Assembly (NCBI RefSeq): GCF_014529535.1
Contig: NW_023504014.1
Span: forward strand, 1,178,001 to 1,242,000
DNA length: 64,000 bases
Direction of reading: 5' to 3'
DNA from: Bradysia coprophila
Lineage: Eukaryota > Arthropoda > Insecta > Diptera > Sciaridae
Shown here: piece after piece, positions 1 through 11,450 of the stretch
Position numbering within the stretch: the stretch's first letter is position 1
How the letters are laid out: each line of letters opens with the position of its first letter
Notes under the pieces: model-generated
The model's input: the letters and a program-made list of their open reading frames with translations, nothing else
Databases searched by the model: none
What the model was told of the DNA's origin: nothing
Translations under genes and position numbers: made by a program

Positions 1-512
1 CTGACAGGATCATCGGATCCATTAGGAGCTGTGAGGGGAGGTGATTGATGAGTATTCAAACAGTCAATCGAACGACAATCGAATTGTCTCTTACCGGGAA
101 TGATGCAATTACACCAACAATTACACAACAAAGCCAATTAAATACCAGCATGAACAGGTAGTCGGCCGGACTACCCTTGAAATGTTCCTGTTCCAAGCGT
201 AGTGAGTAATTGTACAGGAAAAAGCAATTCAGCATGAAATGAAAGCCCGTATTGGGATTCAGCGGGTAATAGAATACCGCTGTGATGGGTCGCCATATCT
301 TTGAAAATAAATTTGTCAAAAATTGAATTCTACCGATAAAACGAACAGCTGGAGCTTACATGCAATTTCCTCCAAACGAAATCCCAAAACAAGACGAGGT
401 AGTAATCGGGCAGAATTCCTATTTTGGCCAACAGACTGATACCGACAGTCAGCGACAGCCAATATTTGGTGAATCTTGGTAGCTGTTTGTACCAATCGGC
501 TATGTCAGTCAT
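1..512 (-). CDS. Der-1: Derlin-1, 5' part (partial, runs off left edge)
   Basis: Derlin-1 is a multi-pass ER membrane rhomboid pseudoprotease that helps move misfolded proteins to the cytosol for degradation (ERAD). Three exons read on the minus strand: 512-360 (ATG at 512, 51 codons), 298-95 and 28-1, all joined in phase 0 by GT..AG introns of 61 and 66 nt. The joined protein begins MTDIADWYKQLPRFTKYW, continues through the family hallmark IWRPITAVFYYP (the exon 1/2 junction supplies LH|IWRP), ADYLFMLVFNW and then LLMDPMILS in the partial third exon. These match animal Derlin-1 in order and spacing. About the first 132 of roughly 245 residues are present; the C-terminal membrane segments and tail lie outside the window. 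The start is the first ATG in frame. The family call is secure; Derlin-1 rather than Derlin-2/3 is inferred from the N-terminus. Confidence 0.93.
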
Positions 513-702
513 TTTTTATGTGTGAGATTGTCTCCGTACTTTACGATGTTAAATGCAACAACTTCTAGAATGACTTGTTTTGATGGCCTGACATTTCACT
601 CTGACGATGCATCTGACAATTGAAACGTTTTGGTATGACGTGTCCCTACTTTATCGACAGTTCAAAATCAGTGATCGCACTGCTCTTAACCCACATTGAA
701 AC
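513..702. other. upstream region of Derlin-1
   Basis: Noncoding sequence directly upstream of the Derlin-1 start codon. It presumably holds the 5' UTR and promoter, but no TATA box or other clear element is visible. Confidence 0.4.
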
Positions 703-1531
703 AAGGTTCTGAAAGAACAGGTTAAGACACTTACGAAGGCGGACGAAACACTAATTTTGACAATATACACATTTTGTTAAGAGTCCGTACAAAAATTCTA
801 TTTTTTTCGTCGCTCAGTGAACGCGCTCCAAAACTAATTGACATCTTTATTGACACTTGTCACTGACGAGTTTATTCTTCACGATCAAAATCGGCCGTGA
901 AGAATAGGTCTGTTCCGAGGCCATACAAATTGTCAAATTACTGTCAAATTTCATCCAGAGACATAACCTCATCAAAATTTATGTGAAAACCGATATCTGT
1001 GGATGAAATAGTGTTCGCTCGGCCAGCAAAATTCGTGTTTACTGTTACTTGGAACAAACCTGTACTTATTAGAAATTGTATGAAAGGTAAACTTGAAGAA
1101 AATTAACATTTTTATCAAGTTGACATTTCACACAATCTGCAATCAGAGAAATGTTAAGTTGGTACGCCTGTGGCGCGATAGAAGAAACATGTGAATGACA
1201 GTTGGCTCCAATGGCTATGGGATAGAATGTGACAGAATTGCATACAAATTCTCTCCCATAGAGTGTTATGATGAAAGAGAAGAAGATATTTTGACAAGTA
1301 CCCAAGGCAAGTTAAAATAATCTAGTCTTCGGTTTTCGCGCTCTGATCATAACAGTCTATAGGAGCCAACTGTCATTCATATGTTCCTTCTATCTCGTCA
1401 CAGATATACCAACTTATCATTTCTCTGTCTGCAATGAGTTTGTTTAACAAAATCCGTCTAAATAGTCAAAATTTGTGTTTCACCGTCTTCGTAATCAGTA
1501 ATGTCTTAACCTGTTCCCTCAGAACCTTGCA
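703..1531. mobile_element. MITE of the CAAGGTTCTG family with an internal nested repeat
   Basis: The left end CAAGGTTCTGAAAGAACAGG (703) is mirrored at the right end by a sequence finishing in CAGAACCTTG (about 1531), and inner arms pair as well (about 1131-1212 with 1362-1447). A second small repeat with its own ends, starting ATAGGTCTGTTCCGAGG and ending CTTGGAACAAACCTGT, sits at about 905-1064 and has a relative at 22649-22921. There is no coding capacity. No convincing target duplication is visible for this copy, unlike its relative at 1942-3981. Confidence 0.6.
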
Positions 1532-1819
1532 GTTAGGCATGGATCCTTACTTTCAGATCAATTTGGCTTCTTTAAATTGCATACAGGTGATACAAGTTGA
1601 AATCCTTTGCTTCAAGTTGCAGCTTGTGCATTTGTATGGAATCGAATTCACCTTACCATGGTGCAACAACTTAGTCACAAGAAAATATTATGACGGCAAC
1701 ATTACAAAAATGAATTCACCTGAAAGTCGGGATCCGTAATTTCTCTCTGATCCGTTGAGGGTTTGCATTACCTTTAATACTTTGACTGAAACCAAGGTTT
1801 GTACATAATATAGTAGAGT

Positions 1820-1863
1820 TAGCTCAGTAGGCTAGAGTTTCAAAGATCTCAAATGTTCGTGCC
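1820..1863 (+). other. possible tRNA-derived SINE head (pol III box A/B)
   Basis: TAGCTCAGTAGG at 1820-1831 fits the pol III box A consensus exactly. GTTCGTGCC at 1855-1863 resembles box B with one mismatch at the expected spacing. The surrounding bases do not fold into a complete tRNA cloverleaf, so this is at best a SINE-like remnant. Confidence 0.25.
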
Positions 1864-2689
1864 ACCGTAATTCTCATTCGGTTATGTATAACATCACCTC
1901 CAGACTATGTCCCTTGACTAAAACCAAAAACCACCAAAACCCAAGGTTCTGAAAGAACAGGTTAAGACACCCACGAGGGCGGCTGACACACAAATTTTGA
2001 CAAATAGATGCTATTTATTGAACATACTCATTACAGATTGTTTGAAATGTCAACTTGAAGGAAAAAAATAGTTTTTATCAGGTTGACATTTCAAACAATC
2101 TGTATTCAGTATGTTCAATAAATAGCATCCCAACAAAAATCTCTTCGAGAAAAGTGTGACGCAGTCTTTGAAATACAATTTCTAAAATGAATGATATCGC
2201 TAGAGTTGACGCTTTCAGCTTCGTTACGCAAAAATTAAATTTTACACCCAATTTTAGTTCAAACAAGCTGGCTTAGTTTCTCATCATCTGCCAATTAATT
2301 TTTACCAAAAAAAATTTGACTGGAAACAACCAAAATTTTACCAAAAAAATCTGCGTCGCATGTAGCAGATAAATTTTCTTGCTGGTCTGTTCCTGAACAT
2401 CTGTTCCACTTTGCGACGCAGATTTTTTTGGTAAAATTTTGGTTGTTTCCAGTCAATTTTTTTTGGTAAAAATTATTTGGCAGATGATGAGAAAAACTAA
2501 GCCAGCTTGTTTGAACTAAAATTGGGTGTAAAATTTAATTTTTGCGTAACGAAGCTGAAAGCGTCAACTCTAGCGATATCATTCATTTTAGAAATTGTAC
2601 TTCAAAGACTGCGTCTCGAAGAGATTTTTGTTGGGATATCAGTCGTTTTAGAAGTTTTAGAACACTGCTTTTTATAACAGTTTATAACA

Positions 2690-2955
2690 GAAATTCGAAA
2701 ATTTGACGAAAATTAAAAATTTGACGAAAATCGAAAATTTGACGAAAATCGAAAATTTGACGAAAATCGAAAATTTGACGAAAATCGAAAATTTGACGAA
2801 ATTCGAAAATTTGACGAAAATCGAAAATTTGACGAAAATCAAAAATTTGACGAAATTCGAAAATTTGATGAAATTCGAAAATTTGACGAAATTCGAAGAA
2901 ATTCGAAAATTTGACGAAAATCGAAAATTTGACGAAAATCGAAAATTTGACGAAG
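2690..2955. repeat. 18-bp minisatellite in composite repeat, copy 1
   Basis: About 14 imperfect units of the type GACGAAAATCGAAAATTT. Because 18 is a multiple of 3 and the unit lacks stops, both strands give spurious open frames made of a repeated hexapeptide. Confidence 0.9.
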
Positions 2956-3467
2956 AAAGTAATTCTCTATCTGCCACCATTCAAGAAATACCTCTAAAAA
3001 CATAATTGACCCACCCATTTCCAACTTTCGACATTTTTCACATATGCCCCTCTGTTCTACTCGTAAAACTCTGAGACTTTGCCGAAGAAAGTAAATCTCT
3101 ATCTCTCATAAGCCAAAAAATATTAGTCCTTTCATCCTACGCTCGAGTAGCTCAAAATTTGGTCACTCTAATCACTCTAGCTCAAACGAATCTGCCCCGA
3201 TTTTTTAATTATTTTTTTGTTCGAATCGTGTTACGAATACCTTTCATTTGATGGGTCGCACGCCTCTGTAGGTTTCAATACAGCTAAGCTACAGCCGAAA
3301 ACGCGTTCCCGACCCTCGAAAACCACACTCAGAAACCACTTCGAGGCCAATAAAACAAAATTCTGGTTTTTCCTGGGGTAATGGCGTATCACATTTTCAT
3401 TTTTATGCCCACCCTGAGGTTCCTGCAAAATTTCATGGAGATTGGCTGACTAGTTTCCGAGATCGAC

Positions 3468-3590
3468 CGTCGATAGATAGACAGATAGACAGATAGATAG
3501 ACAGATAGATAGACAGATAGATAGACAGATAGATAGACAGATAGATAGACAGATAGATAGACAGATAGATAGACAGATAGACAGATAGAA
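3468..3590. repeat. GATA/GACA microsatellite in composite repeat, copy 1
   Basis: Runs of GATAGATAGACA units, about 120 bp here. The same position holds only about 40 bp in copy 2 (about 43300-43342) and about 25 bp in copy 3 (about 54076-54101), so this array varies in length between copies. Confidence 0.92.
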
Positions 3591-4170
3591 ACATACAGAG
3601 TAAGTTGAAAGATTTTGATTGTTTGGAAAACGTTAATTTGGTGCATTTTCTATCAAAATGACCAACTTCAAAACGATGTATCTCCGGCAATTTTAAAGTT
3701 ACATAGTCGAGTGATAGCTCGTTTTGCTCGTATTTGAAGTGCGAATAAGATAGAATAGGATTTGTGTTGATACAGGACAAAGGAAAGAAACTTAAATTCT
3801 CGCCTATATATAGTTGCCGCGTCTCAAAAAAATTTCTTCGTTCTTTTTTTGGAAGTTAGACTGCGTCAAGTCCTCCGCTAACGCTCCGGACATGATCTAT
3901 TTGTCAAAATTTGTGTGTCACCGCCTTCGTGATCAACTCAGATGTGTCTGAACGGTCTGAACCTGTTCTTTCAGAACCTTGCCAAAACCAAGGTTGAAAC
4001 TTTGCATTTGATCGAAGTATTTAATTTATCTACTGGGTCCACCGACGGTAATGTAGGGCTATTGTTTATCGTTGCGAAATCGGATGAAATATGGGTACAA
4101 ATGTGTGCGTGTGCGCAAAGTGTCACACTGAATTCAAAATCGACAAACATCAACCGCTCTGTGACATAAA

Positions 4171-7100
4171 ATGGATTTAGAAACGCAAATAATCCATTTG
4201 AATCACCAAAAGAAGTACGAAGAATTGTCGCATCTAGTCGACAACACAAGCACCAAAGAGGTAAACACAACGAAACTGCTAAACAAACAAAATGACAACA
4301 CCGAAACTACCCAAACACTGTCCCTCATCGCCAAATTCCATTTCATTTCGTTTAGCTAATCGAAGTGGCGACAAGGATAGGTCAATCGAATGATACATTC
4401 ATATCCTATTGGGACGCTATTCTGATAGGAACGGACAGTCTGTCTGAAGGCGATGATAAACGATTCAAGGTTTGTTACGTCAACGGTTCGACTGATGATC
4501 CCAATATTTTCAAACCTTAAACCGTAGATCGTATCCACCGTTCTCGATCAACTGAACAAGGTGGTTGTAACGCAGAAACATGCATACGACATAATCTCTC
4601 GCTTATTCATTGATCTGCCCAAATTTACACCAGCTCAACTGATCGAATTCACCGAATACTGTACAGGTACTGGGTCTATGAGTTCGTAAGAGGCACTTCG
4701 ATCAAATTTCGTAAATTGTTGCAGAGTCTATGAGATGTGGCGAAGCAAAATGTGTTGGTTGGAAGGATCTGTTTCCGCCAGTCTTGAAATTGGTCAGTGA
4801 TTACCAAAAGGTCATGGTGAATGGCATTGTGACGACCGGAGCACAGTTTCGCCAGCAATGCATTCAATCGTTGATAATGATGAAATGGCCGGTTCAAATT
4901 CTGACACCGATCGCAATGATGTTCAGGTATGGTTGGGAAACCGATCCGACCGAACAGCCCGCCACAAATCAATTTCCCATTTCACAGAGAAATGCCAATC
5001 ACCAAAGAGGAGCGCTCCAAGATATTGGGCAAATTCGCCGACAGTCTACAAGAGCTGGAACCAACCGAACTGCCTCCATTGGCCAATCAGTTGTTCGCGC
5101 TTACAACTAGTGTACCGCTGGTGTTGATGGTGTTGTTCAGCTTTCAAAAGTTTTTCCACAAATTTTATTATCGGAAATTGTTTACCGATCTGGATGCCGA
5201 TTCCATGACTGAAACGGACAGTATCGGTAGGTGATGGTGTAAGTTTCTCTGGCCGTACATCTGACTAATGGCGAGCAATTTTCGTTTGTTTGATTCAGAT
5301 CCGTACCCCTATTCCGACAAGGACATGCGCGAGGCAGAAGAGACGATTTTGTATCACTTGAGCAAAAGTACGCAGTATCAACTAACTGAAGACCAGGTTG
5401 TGGCTAACTGTCGGGTAAGTAAGACGTCCAACAACTTGTTACGCAATCAAAATACAATGCAACACTTTCCAGGCCCTATCAGCCGTCTCCAAATACATTC
5501 TCACGCCATTCATGCTCAATGCACTGTTCTCAATGTGTAACATTAACCGTGACCCCTCATCCACAACCACCCTGTCAAACTCACCGATTCTGTTGTTCAT
5601 TCGCAATGTCATCCGAAACAACGAAACGGAAAAGAAAATGTGCGCACAGTCGGCCTGGTGTAAGGATGCCTCGGACACATACGCCGTCGATTTGGATAAA
5701 ATATTCGCGATACTCATCGATCAGAGCAGAGAAGGAATGGATTCAGTTACGCCGGGCATTGTGAGTTTGGCTTTCGTCTTGCTGAAGACGAAAGACTGTC
5801 CGGAACTGAATGCCATCGGAATCGGTTTCTTGGAAAAGTTCGTCAAAAAGAGATTCATTTTCGGCCAGGGGATCGTTAAGGAAATCGTCCACTTGATGAT
5901 TGTGAATCAGGATTGTAGTCAGTATGTTGGTAAGACTCATGACTAGCTTCTGCGTATCATCAAACTCTATTTTCTGTGATTTTACTAGAATGCCTGACAC
6001 GACTGAGTCTTAACTGCACGTTAACTGTTTCTGAATGCATCGGACCGATCAGTCATGTGTTGGAAAATATGTTACTGGTAAGCTGGCACTAGCGACTGGT
6101 GATACATATTCATCTGTTAAACCCATTTTCCCCCCCAGATTCCCGGCCAAAATGCGATTGATATGATGATGGCCATCAGTCCTCTGATGAAAATATCGGA
6201 GAAGATTCGGGATTTATTTATCGACGTCCTTCGCAAAGCCATTTATGACCGGTAAGGATGTTGAATGCAATTTAAATCAAATTGTAACGAGACATCGATT
6301 GCAGCAATGTCTCCACCATCCAGATGGGAGTACACGGATTTTGCGTCGTCCTAAAGTTGATTCGCGACAACAATTCACGTCGAACTCGAACCGGCAACAT
6401 ACTCTCTCAACCGACTCTTTCCGGATTGTCGCTAGCTTCACAAATCATCCAATCGAACCGGATGCACAAAAGTCGACACTTTGATATGTTGGCCCTGGAA
6501 ATACTCGGAGTGCTGAAGAGATGTTTCAATCAGACCAGTGACGTCAAAGTGACGCTGTACGAGGGATTGGCCAGAGCCATCGAATTCAATCCGAAATTGA
6601 TTCCGCACCTGTTGCCGTTTTTCACGCATCATTTTGTGCAGTACTTCGATGTATCGGATCTGGGATTCGAGATTAAATTTGAGAAAATTGTGCGCGAACG
6701 AAGCGAAAATGTGTTCGACATTTGGGATAGTCTGGGACACTTGGTCTTTCTGATGAGCCGCATTGTGGTTCTAGCACGGTCGAACGATCTACACTGTGAG
6801 ACAGAGTCGACGATCAAAATGCTGGACAATTTGGTGAATAAGATCGATGTGTTGACCGTGGAGCAACTGGGTCTGGTAAGTAGTCGGTCTTGGAAACCTA
6901 GTCTAGCAAATGGTAACGAGATTCAACTGAAAATTGTAGGTCGACAAATTGAACGAAAGGACTAGTCATGTTGCCGTTCAATACTTGAATACCATTGAGG
7001 CACTGATGGCCTTTGCTTTACACGTAAGTTATGAATGATCATCTTTTCAAAGTTAAGTCGTTGAGATCTTGCGCTTAAATTTAGTCAGCATCGACGGAGA

Positions 7101-9335
7101 ACAATTACCTGATAAAACTGTTGCGACTGTACAAACACCATGCCGCCATATTCAAGAAACTTACGGTAAGAACAGAGCTCCTATTTCCTCGTCTAACGAT
7201 CCAACTCAAATCCTTTCCATCTACAGGCAGCGAATGTCACTAAGAAAGCCAGAAAGGGTCGTAACGCAGACACTACTGCCAACACATCCGCTGCTGTCAA
7301 AGCAGTCCATTTTCAACCCGAAAACATTTGGGATCTACCTACGATACACATGTTCTTGCAGATCATTTACGAGTAATTTCTCTCACGAATGACCACTTGT
7401 TGTATGCGCGAGCTAACAATTTCCATATTCACAGAGACGATGTCCCGTTCGCTACAGCAAATCAATTGAATCCCCTTCGCACCAGTCTGGATTTCGTTTG
7501 TTTCATTGTCCAGACAGCTTCGCAAAAAATCACGAAACTCTACAAGGACCCGCAGAATCGCCAGTTGAAGCACAGCAAGTCAGCGTTCAGTCACTTGTGT
7601 GCTGTGGCACGGTTAAATTTTGGAAAATGTGTCACCAATTTGACGGACATCATTCAACGATTCGATTTAACATTTGCCGAGCTGAGCATCGAATTGTTTC
7701 ATCATTGTTTGACCGCTGGGGATGTGCTTTTCAAGCGAAAGTTGAACGAATTCCTGAATTTTCTAAGTAAGTTCCGGTGCTGATCCGACAATTCACTTTG
7801 CTAATTCGCAACGTTTCCACAGCCAATCAACCGGCGGAGAAGGTGTCACAGAGTATAATCACAGTTTCGAAGGTGATTCAAGACCATGTCGAAACTTTGG
7901 TGATAAATGACAGCGAGGCGGAGAATCGGATCATCAACTTGATGTTACAATGCTTGGATCTGCTTTACAGCAATTTCCCCGAACATGATTCAAATACGTT
8001 GGAGGTGAGTGCTTGTTAAGCATGGTGGTCTGGTAGATTGGGCTATGTGCTTTCGATATGGAAGGCACTTCCACCTTGGGCAACTGTCTTCCTTCGAGTG
8101 ACGAGGTTCGGTGAAAATGTGCTTCGTTCCCCGGACACCGCCCGATCTTATAAACATTTCGAATTTCTGCCTACTGACCAGATCTGCCGCACCCAAACAA
8201 TTTACCATCCCATTCCTTGCAGGCTTTCCAATGGGTCCACAAAATTTCCTTGGACTATGACATCAGCAGCAAGTCCATGAATCGCATTCACAAGCTCCTA
8301 TTCGACCTTCGGATGCAAAATGAATTCGGTTCGTACTACGATTGTGTGGCATTGCAAATATCCCAGATGCTGCATCAGCACGAAGAAGTATCGCTGGAGT
8401 GTCGCTTTGAATTGAATTCACTAACACCGTACACCGTCAGTTCCTGCATCACATACTTGTGCACATGCCTGCGGCAACAGATCGAGTTCGTCGAATATTT
8501 CACAACGAAGGCGAAAAGTTTGCTGGCCAAATTAAAAATTACCGGCCAGTGTCCCAGTGTCATCCAGTCAATGAGATCTTTAGAGCGCAAGATCTGTTGC
8601 CAGCTAATACATATTTGCAATGCCGCCACACATCTGGCCAATTCGGCGATTCCGATGGGAATGTGTATCGATCAAGTGAAACGATTGCTGATTCAATTGT
8701 ACGTCTGTCTGACAAACATAACAAAATATCTGATTTTGCGTCACGCTATGGTCCCGGTCGACTGCCACTCTGTCCTGTTTGACCAACTCATCCGAGCTGG
8801 TGGTCGTTCTTTATCCCACAAAGTGTACTGTATGATCAGTTACGTTGAAGAGAAACAATTGCCCGACAAAGTGCTCCGTGAAACGAAATTCCTGCCGAAG
8901 CTCGTTTTACGCATCGAAACGTTCAACAAGTATGTCATTTATCTGGGTAAAAAGACCAAGTCCGATCTGGCGAGTTATCTTCACATCGGTCGCGTCCGAT
9001 ATTTTAAGATCAAAGATCTGCAAGACGTTCTGGACCAGACCATGGAAAATGGCATCGAAGTGAGCGAATCGAATTTGGACGAACAGGAAGAGGATGTTGA
9101 CTTACTATCCGATGCAGAAGCGACGTCAGTCGACGATGGAAATTCGTCGCAAATTTCTTCGACGACAGCCAGTTCGAATCTGACCAAGGATTCCGATGTG
9201 GGACTGACGAAAGCGAAAATTTTGCGGAACATGGAACGCATTAACAAAAAGGCTAAGAGATCGAATAAGGCCGCTGCGAAGGAGAAAGACGCACCGCCGT
9301 CGAAACGACGAAAAACGAAATCGAAAAATGTTTAG
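4171..9335 (+). CDS. FANCI: Fanconi anemia group I protein (FANCI), 16 exons
   Basis: FANCI pairs with FANCD2 to clamp DNA in interstrand-crosslink repair; both are normally monoubiquitinated by FANCL/UBE2T. Exons: 4171-4260, 4356-4469, 4528-4666, 4725-4926, 4988-5226, 5299-5414, 5473-5929, 5989-6077, 6139-6251, 6305-6875, 6940-7023, 7085-7165, 7227-7372, 7435-7766, 7823-8004, 8223-9335. All junctions are GT..AG and in phase, giving 1355 aa against 1328 in human. Family signatures include MDSVTPGIVSLAFVLL, the FCVVLKLIRD stretch after the ubiquitination region, LYEGLARAI and the C-terminal VLRETKFLPKLVLRIE, then an acidic stretch and a basic nuclear-localisation tail (SKRRKTKSKNV). The position equivalent to the human ubiquitinated lysine (K523) reads Gln526 (CAG at 6321). 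SQ motifs follow at Ser554 and Ser565, in the place of the human phosphorylation cluster. AATAAA lies at 9357. Confidence 0.94.
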
Positions 9336-9356
9336 AGCTGAGGTGATTTGAGTGAA

Positions 9357-9362
9357 AATAAA
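9357..9362 (+). terminator. polyadenylation signal of FANCI
   Basis: AATAAA, 22 nt after the FANCI stop codon. Confidence 0.75.
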
Positions 9363-9843
9363 GTTTTGTTGCATCTGACCATCAATTTCATTTCATCCAA
9401 ATCGACTCCGTCAACCACGACCATAAGCCATGACTCCCATAACTTCTCAATACAGTATTCTTATCTCAAATGGATTCCTGTTGGACTGCAGAATAATGTT
9501 GTGATCATCCATAGCAGAAAGGTAGCGAATTTAATGAAGAAATTCCTGCTTAGACCATGCCTAGAATTCTATGTTTATGTCAAGGGACTAATTTGTTCAC
9601 TTTACCTGCAGCACCTCGCGGAAATGATTCATTACCTGATAGCGCGGTAGGTTTCATTTCAGTGGATCAAAAAACTAACACAATTAGGCAACCAGTGAGA
9701 TATTGTTGTACTGGTCCTTGTGTCGCTCACTTTCGAAACCGAAAGTCAAACTTACATAATTGTTTGGCCTATTTTGACTACAGAGTGTTAATAATATCGG
9801 TATACACATCGATCAACAGCAGGCTGTTATGCTGAAAACAGAC
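9363..9843. other. intergenic, nothing recognised
   Basis: No supported gene. The open frames here are short, overlap on both strands and lack any family motif. Confidence 0.5.
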
Positions 9844-9943
9844 GAAGCGTTGAGAATCTATTTCGATCAAGTTTTCATTAAATTTCATTAAGAGTCGAAG
9901 TGGCAGAAGAACAAATTTGATCGAAACACATTCTCAACGCTTC
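9844..9943. mobile_element. short inverted-repeat MITE
   Basis: Arms of about 31 bp, GAAGCGTTGAGAATCTATTT on the left and its near mirror ending TTCTCAACGCTTC on the right, flank about 40 bp of loop. No clear target duplication was seen. Confidence 0.55.
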
Positions 9944-10175
9944 AGAACGCGTATTCAGATCGTCATCGGCTCTTCTAGGCTAACTTCACTTTTGAGTTTG
10001 GGTTCTAGAGACTCAGACATTCTTTTAAGAGCTTGTGTTGCTCCTCCCAGATGATTCTAATGAAAGTCAGCATTGCTCATCGCTAAATCGCAGACAAAGG
10101 TTCAGTTGTATGAACGTTATCAAGAAGCGCCGTTCCTAATGCAAAATGGAACTGTTAACGACCTCTGTCGCACAT

Positions 10176-10651
10176 AAGGCTCGGAACGGGTCGGGTTCGG
10201 TCAGACCGGAACCCGAACTTGATTTAACCCGAACCTGAAAAATTATTTCGGGTCCAACCCGAACTTGACCCGAACTTGAATTTTCGATTTCGGGTTTAAC
10301 CCGAACCTGACCTGAACCCGAAAATGTTCAACCCGAATTTGATCTGAACCTGAATTTTCAATTTCGGATTCGACCCGAACCTGAACTGAACCCAAAATTT
10401 TAAATTTAATCAGGTCGGGTTCGGTTAACCCGAAATTTTGAGCGTTTATTACACTAAAAAAAGTCAAAAATTTCGGGTTACCCAAACCCGACCTGATTAA
10501 ATTTAAAATTTCGGGCTCAGTTCAGGTTCGGGTCGAAGTTCGAGTCAAGTTCGGGTTGAACCCGAAATAATTTTTCAGGTTCAGGTCATGAATCCGGTTG
10601 AGGTCAACCTGAACTAAAACAGGTCAACCCGAACCCGTTCCGAGCATTAGC
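10176..10651. mobile_element. palindromic MITE rich in AACCCGAAC repeats, hAT-like duplication
   Basis: The element is a degenerate palindrome built from AACCCGAACCTGA-type motifs, with ends AAGGCTCGGAACGGG and CCCGTTCCGAGCATTAG. An exact 8-bp duplication tcgcacat flanks it (10168-10175 and 10652-10659). A shorter, more degraded relative with the same CTGTTCCGAGCCTTA end lies at 31694-31945. Confidence 0.65.
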
Positions 10652-11042
10652 TCGCACATGAGCAGAGTATCACCAGATCGGGCATTTCATGCTGATTTAA
10701 ATGGAAAAATTCAATTTCACCGGCCCACACCAAACGGAAGAGTTTTGATCCGTTCAAGTCTCACCGACATGGTAGAAAAAAGTGAAAAAAAAAAAATATT
10801 TTTCAACATTTTCCTACTGAAAAATACATTTAATCAGAAAGTACTTTTTGTCCACTAATAGTGTACCTTATACAGCCAGTCTGGCCCTGGGTTACACTGT
10901 AACGTAATTTTTTTTAATATGTACATTTTAGTTAAAAGTGCACCCCAGTCGAAAGTCCTTACTGTAGGCTCTGCGAGAAAACAAACAAAACAGCGTGTTT
11001 GTTTGTTTTTCGCTAGCTTTTCCACCATATCTGTCAAAAATA

Positions 11043-11450
11043 CCAGCGTTACAATAGTTTCACTCTTTTAGTCCACTTTTTTTGTGGAACTAGAAAAAGC
11101 AGAGAGATGCTAATATGACGACTGGGTCGTTTCGACGGATAGAGGGAATATGTCGAATGATTTTGAAATTGGTTGAGCGAAAATGTATTGAATTCTCTCT
11201 CAAAAACCCAACTGTCATTCGACATGTTCCCTCTATCCGTCGAAACGACCCAGTCGTCATATTAGCAGCTCTCTGAGAAAAAGTGAAACTATTGTAACGC
11301 TGTATATATGCAGCGTTACAATAGTACCACTTTTTCAGTTTCACAAGCTAGCTAGATTTGAAAACGGCTAGCTTGTGCAACTAAAAAAGTGGTACTATTG
11401 TAACGCTCCATATATGCAGCGTTACAATAGTACCACTTTTTTTAGTTCCA
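11043..11450. mobile_element. cluster of inverted-repeat MITEs (AGCGTTACAATAGT ends)
   Basis: An outer foldback at 11043-11303 starts CAGCGTTACAATAGTTTCAC and ends in its mirror; its inner arms (about 11104-11168 and 11207-11275) carry GACGACTGGGTCGTTTCGAC. A second, 98-bp palindrome at about 11309-11406 has nearly the same ends, and a half copy follows at about 11416-11450. All have AGCGTTACAATAGTACCAC-like termini, so this is a tandem cluster of one family. Confidence 0.7.

Larger units (their letters stand above)
2129..3896 (+). mobile_element. composite foldback/minisatellite repeat, copy 1
   Basis: First of three window copies of an undescribed-looking repeat. Parts in order: a foldback head, about 2129-2637, whose arms start CCCAACAAAAATCTCTTCG and end CGAAGAGATTTTTGTTGGG; an 18-bp minisatellite, about 2690-2955; a conserved middle, about 2956-3465, with a GAAGAAAGTAATTCTCTATC start; a GATA/GACA microsatellite, about 3468-3590; and a conserved tail ending CGCTAACGCTCCGGACATGA. 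It is inserted inside the MITE at 1942-3981. No transposase is encoded. Long reading frames here are translations of the simple repeats on both strands. Confidence 0.8.
1942..3981. mobile_element. hAT-type MITE (CAAGGTTCTG family) interrupted by a composite repeat
   Basis: Terminal inverted repeats start CAAGGTTCTGAAAGAACAGG at 1942 and end in the mirror image CAGAACCTTG at 3981. The flanks are an exact 8-bp duplication, ccaaaacc (1934-1941 and 3982-3989), the length hAT transposases leave. The inner arm around ACAAATAG.ATGCTATTTATTGAAC is also mirrored, but the mirror is split at about 2128/3897 by a 1.77 kb insertion. Relatives lie at 703-1531, 22764-22830 and 57059-57237. Confidence 0.8.

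Noticed and set aside
2672-3024. Open frames of about 100 codons on both strands with repeated hexapeptides (also at 42480-42806 and 54562-55315)
   Set aside because: They are translations of the stop-free 18-bp minisatellite, whose length is a multiple of three; both strands are equally open and there is no gene context.
3389-3780. Open frames rich in Leu-Ser-Ile-Tyr repeats
   Set aside because: They translate the GATA/GACA microsatellite and vary in length between copies of the composite repeat.
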